In this document: piece after piece, positions 63,598 to 64,000 of the stretch
How the letters are laid out: each line of letters begins with the position of its first letter
Numbering within the stretch: the first letter of the stretch is position 1
From: JAKFDI01 sp044508835
Lineage (GTDB): Bacteria; Pseudomonadota; Gammaproteobacteria; Burkholderiales; Burkholderiaceae_C
NCBI GenBank assembly: GCA_044508835.1
Contig: JBIQHD010000021.1
Span: 21,073-85,072, forward strand
Reading direction: 5' to 3'
Length of the DNA stretch: 64,000 nucleotides
Translations under genes and position numbers: made by a program
The notes under the pieces: model-generated
Seen by the model: only the letters and a program-made list of their open reading frames with translations
What the model was told of the DNA's origin: nothing
Databases searched by the model: none

Positions 63598-64000
63598 CCC
63601 GTCGAAGCGCGCGCGCAGTCCGGTTTGGCTGATTGAAGTGCGGCCGTAGCTGCGACAAGCCGGGTCTCGCCCCGGCGGGCGAGTTACTTCTCTTGTCTCG
63701 CCAAGAGAAGTAACCAAGAGAAGGCGACCCGGAGCCGTCGCCCCTCGCTGCGCGAGGGGTGCGCTGCGATGCTCGGCCTTTGCAGCCTCGCGCGAAACTC
63801 GCTACGCGCCCTGCGGGCGCTGCGCTCAAACAGTCGCGCGAAGTCAGAAGACGAGGGGCGCTCACGCGCCCGGCTGCAAAGCCCTGCGCTTCTCGCCGAC
63901 GCCTACGGGAGGCGATTCGGCTCGCTGCGCATCGCCACCCGGGCGGGCGTCGCTGCGCGACGCACCGCACATCCAGCCGAAGCGCAGCGAGGCGAATCTG
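63598..64000. other. gene-free right end with repetitive intergenic element
   Basis: No supported gene. Starting at 63618 the sequence is rich in short GC words and small palindromes (CCCCTCGCTGCGCGAGGGG near 63741, GCGCCCTGCGGGCGC near 63807). It includes the hairpin at 63684-63713. The overall appearance is that of a non-coding multicopy element of Burkholderiales; this is recalled familiarity, not a search result. Confidence 0.55.
63684..63713. repeat. perfect 12-bp inverted repeat hairpin
   Basis: TTACTTCTCTTG and CAAGAGAAGTAA surround the 6-base loop TCTCGC. The right arm is followed by a second CAAGAGAAG copy (63715-63723). The arms are AT-richer than the surroundings. Confidence 0.8.

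Noticed and set aside
63306..63649. Small protein with repeating Arg-Thr-Lys-Pro-Val pentapeptides
   Set aside because: The open frames arise because the tandem unit is 15 bp. There is no ribosome binding site, and all frames across the array look similar.

Overview
The window is very GC-rich, densely packed chromosomal DNA. It holds two branched-chain/acyl-type ABC uptake systems, a Bug (TctC-like) periplasmic receptor, many CoA-dependent catabolic enzymes, IclR, GntR, TetR and AraC regulators, and short GTTCG...TCGAA repeats in intergenic DNA. This combination suggests a betaproteobacterium of the order Burkholderiales (Comamonadaceae/Sphaerotilaceae-like). That placement is inference, since no rRNA or tRNA is present. 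About 51 protein genes are supported. I see no insertion sequence, prophage, CRISPR array or RNA gene.

Region 1 (1-10.7 kb): the end of an ABC-2 exporter (ATPase tail and permease), an AraC regulator overlapping a glyoxalase-family gene, and a Nu-class glutathione transferase. A TetR-controlled operon follows: TetR, LivG-, LivH-, LivM-, LivJ- and LivF-type transporter genes, and an acyl-CoA synthetase. It reads as import of an organic acid followed by CoA activation. Two REP/BIME-like repeats lie in the operon. One is translated as the tail of the LivG-type protein, and a third, different repeat is translated in the N-terminus of the synthetase.

Region 2 (10.7-42.6 kb): a large catabolic island. 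It encodes three acyl-CoA dehydrogenases, two enoyl-CoA hydratases, two APH-type kinases, two SDRs, an OYE-type flavoprotein, two MmgE/PrpD proteins, an Asp/Glu-type racemase, an amidohydrolase, a quinone oxidoreductase, a second Liv-type transporter, an SMP-30-like propeller, two CitE-type lyases, a CaiB CoA-transferase, three MaoC/hotdog proteins, an MFS carrier and one IclR regulator. Eight intergenic regions carry the same palindrome, ATCAC-N4-GTGAT, in most cases followed toward the gene by RTT and a G/C-rich GC or GCC. This is the main discovery in the window. It defines an apparently undescribed regulon that unites the scattered operons, and the IclR gene is the natural candidate regulator because it sits in one of the controlled operons. 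The enzyme set fits breakdown of a cyclic or branched carboxylic acid or lactone through CoA esters, with a kinase/dehydrogenase pair like human ACAD10/11 and a C5-dicarboxylate-like CoA-transferase/hydratase/lyase branch. The actual substrate cannot be read from sequence.

Region 3 (42.6-51 kb): a co-directional cluster with HyuA- and HyuB-type hydantoinase/oxoprolinase subunits, a GntR regulator, a carboxymuconolactone-decarboxylase-like protein, a TctC/Bug solute receptor, a fumarylacetoacetase-family hydrolase and, after a short gap, an MFS transporter. A perfect palindrome upstream of hyuA fits the FadR-subfamily GntR operator pattern.

Region 4 (51-64 kb): two very large minus-strand genes. 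One encodes a 2642-residue secreted protein of DUF11 and SdrD-B-like repeats. The other encodes a 1423-residue OmpA-domain outer-membrane barrel. Together they look like a surface-protein/outer-membrane partner pair. The last 0.8 kb has no gene and contains a 10 x 15-bp tandem array grown from a REP half-site and a perfect 12-bp hairpin.
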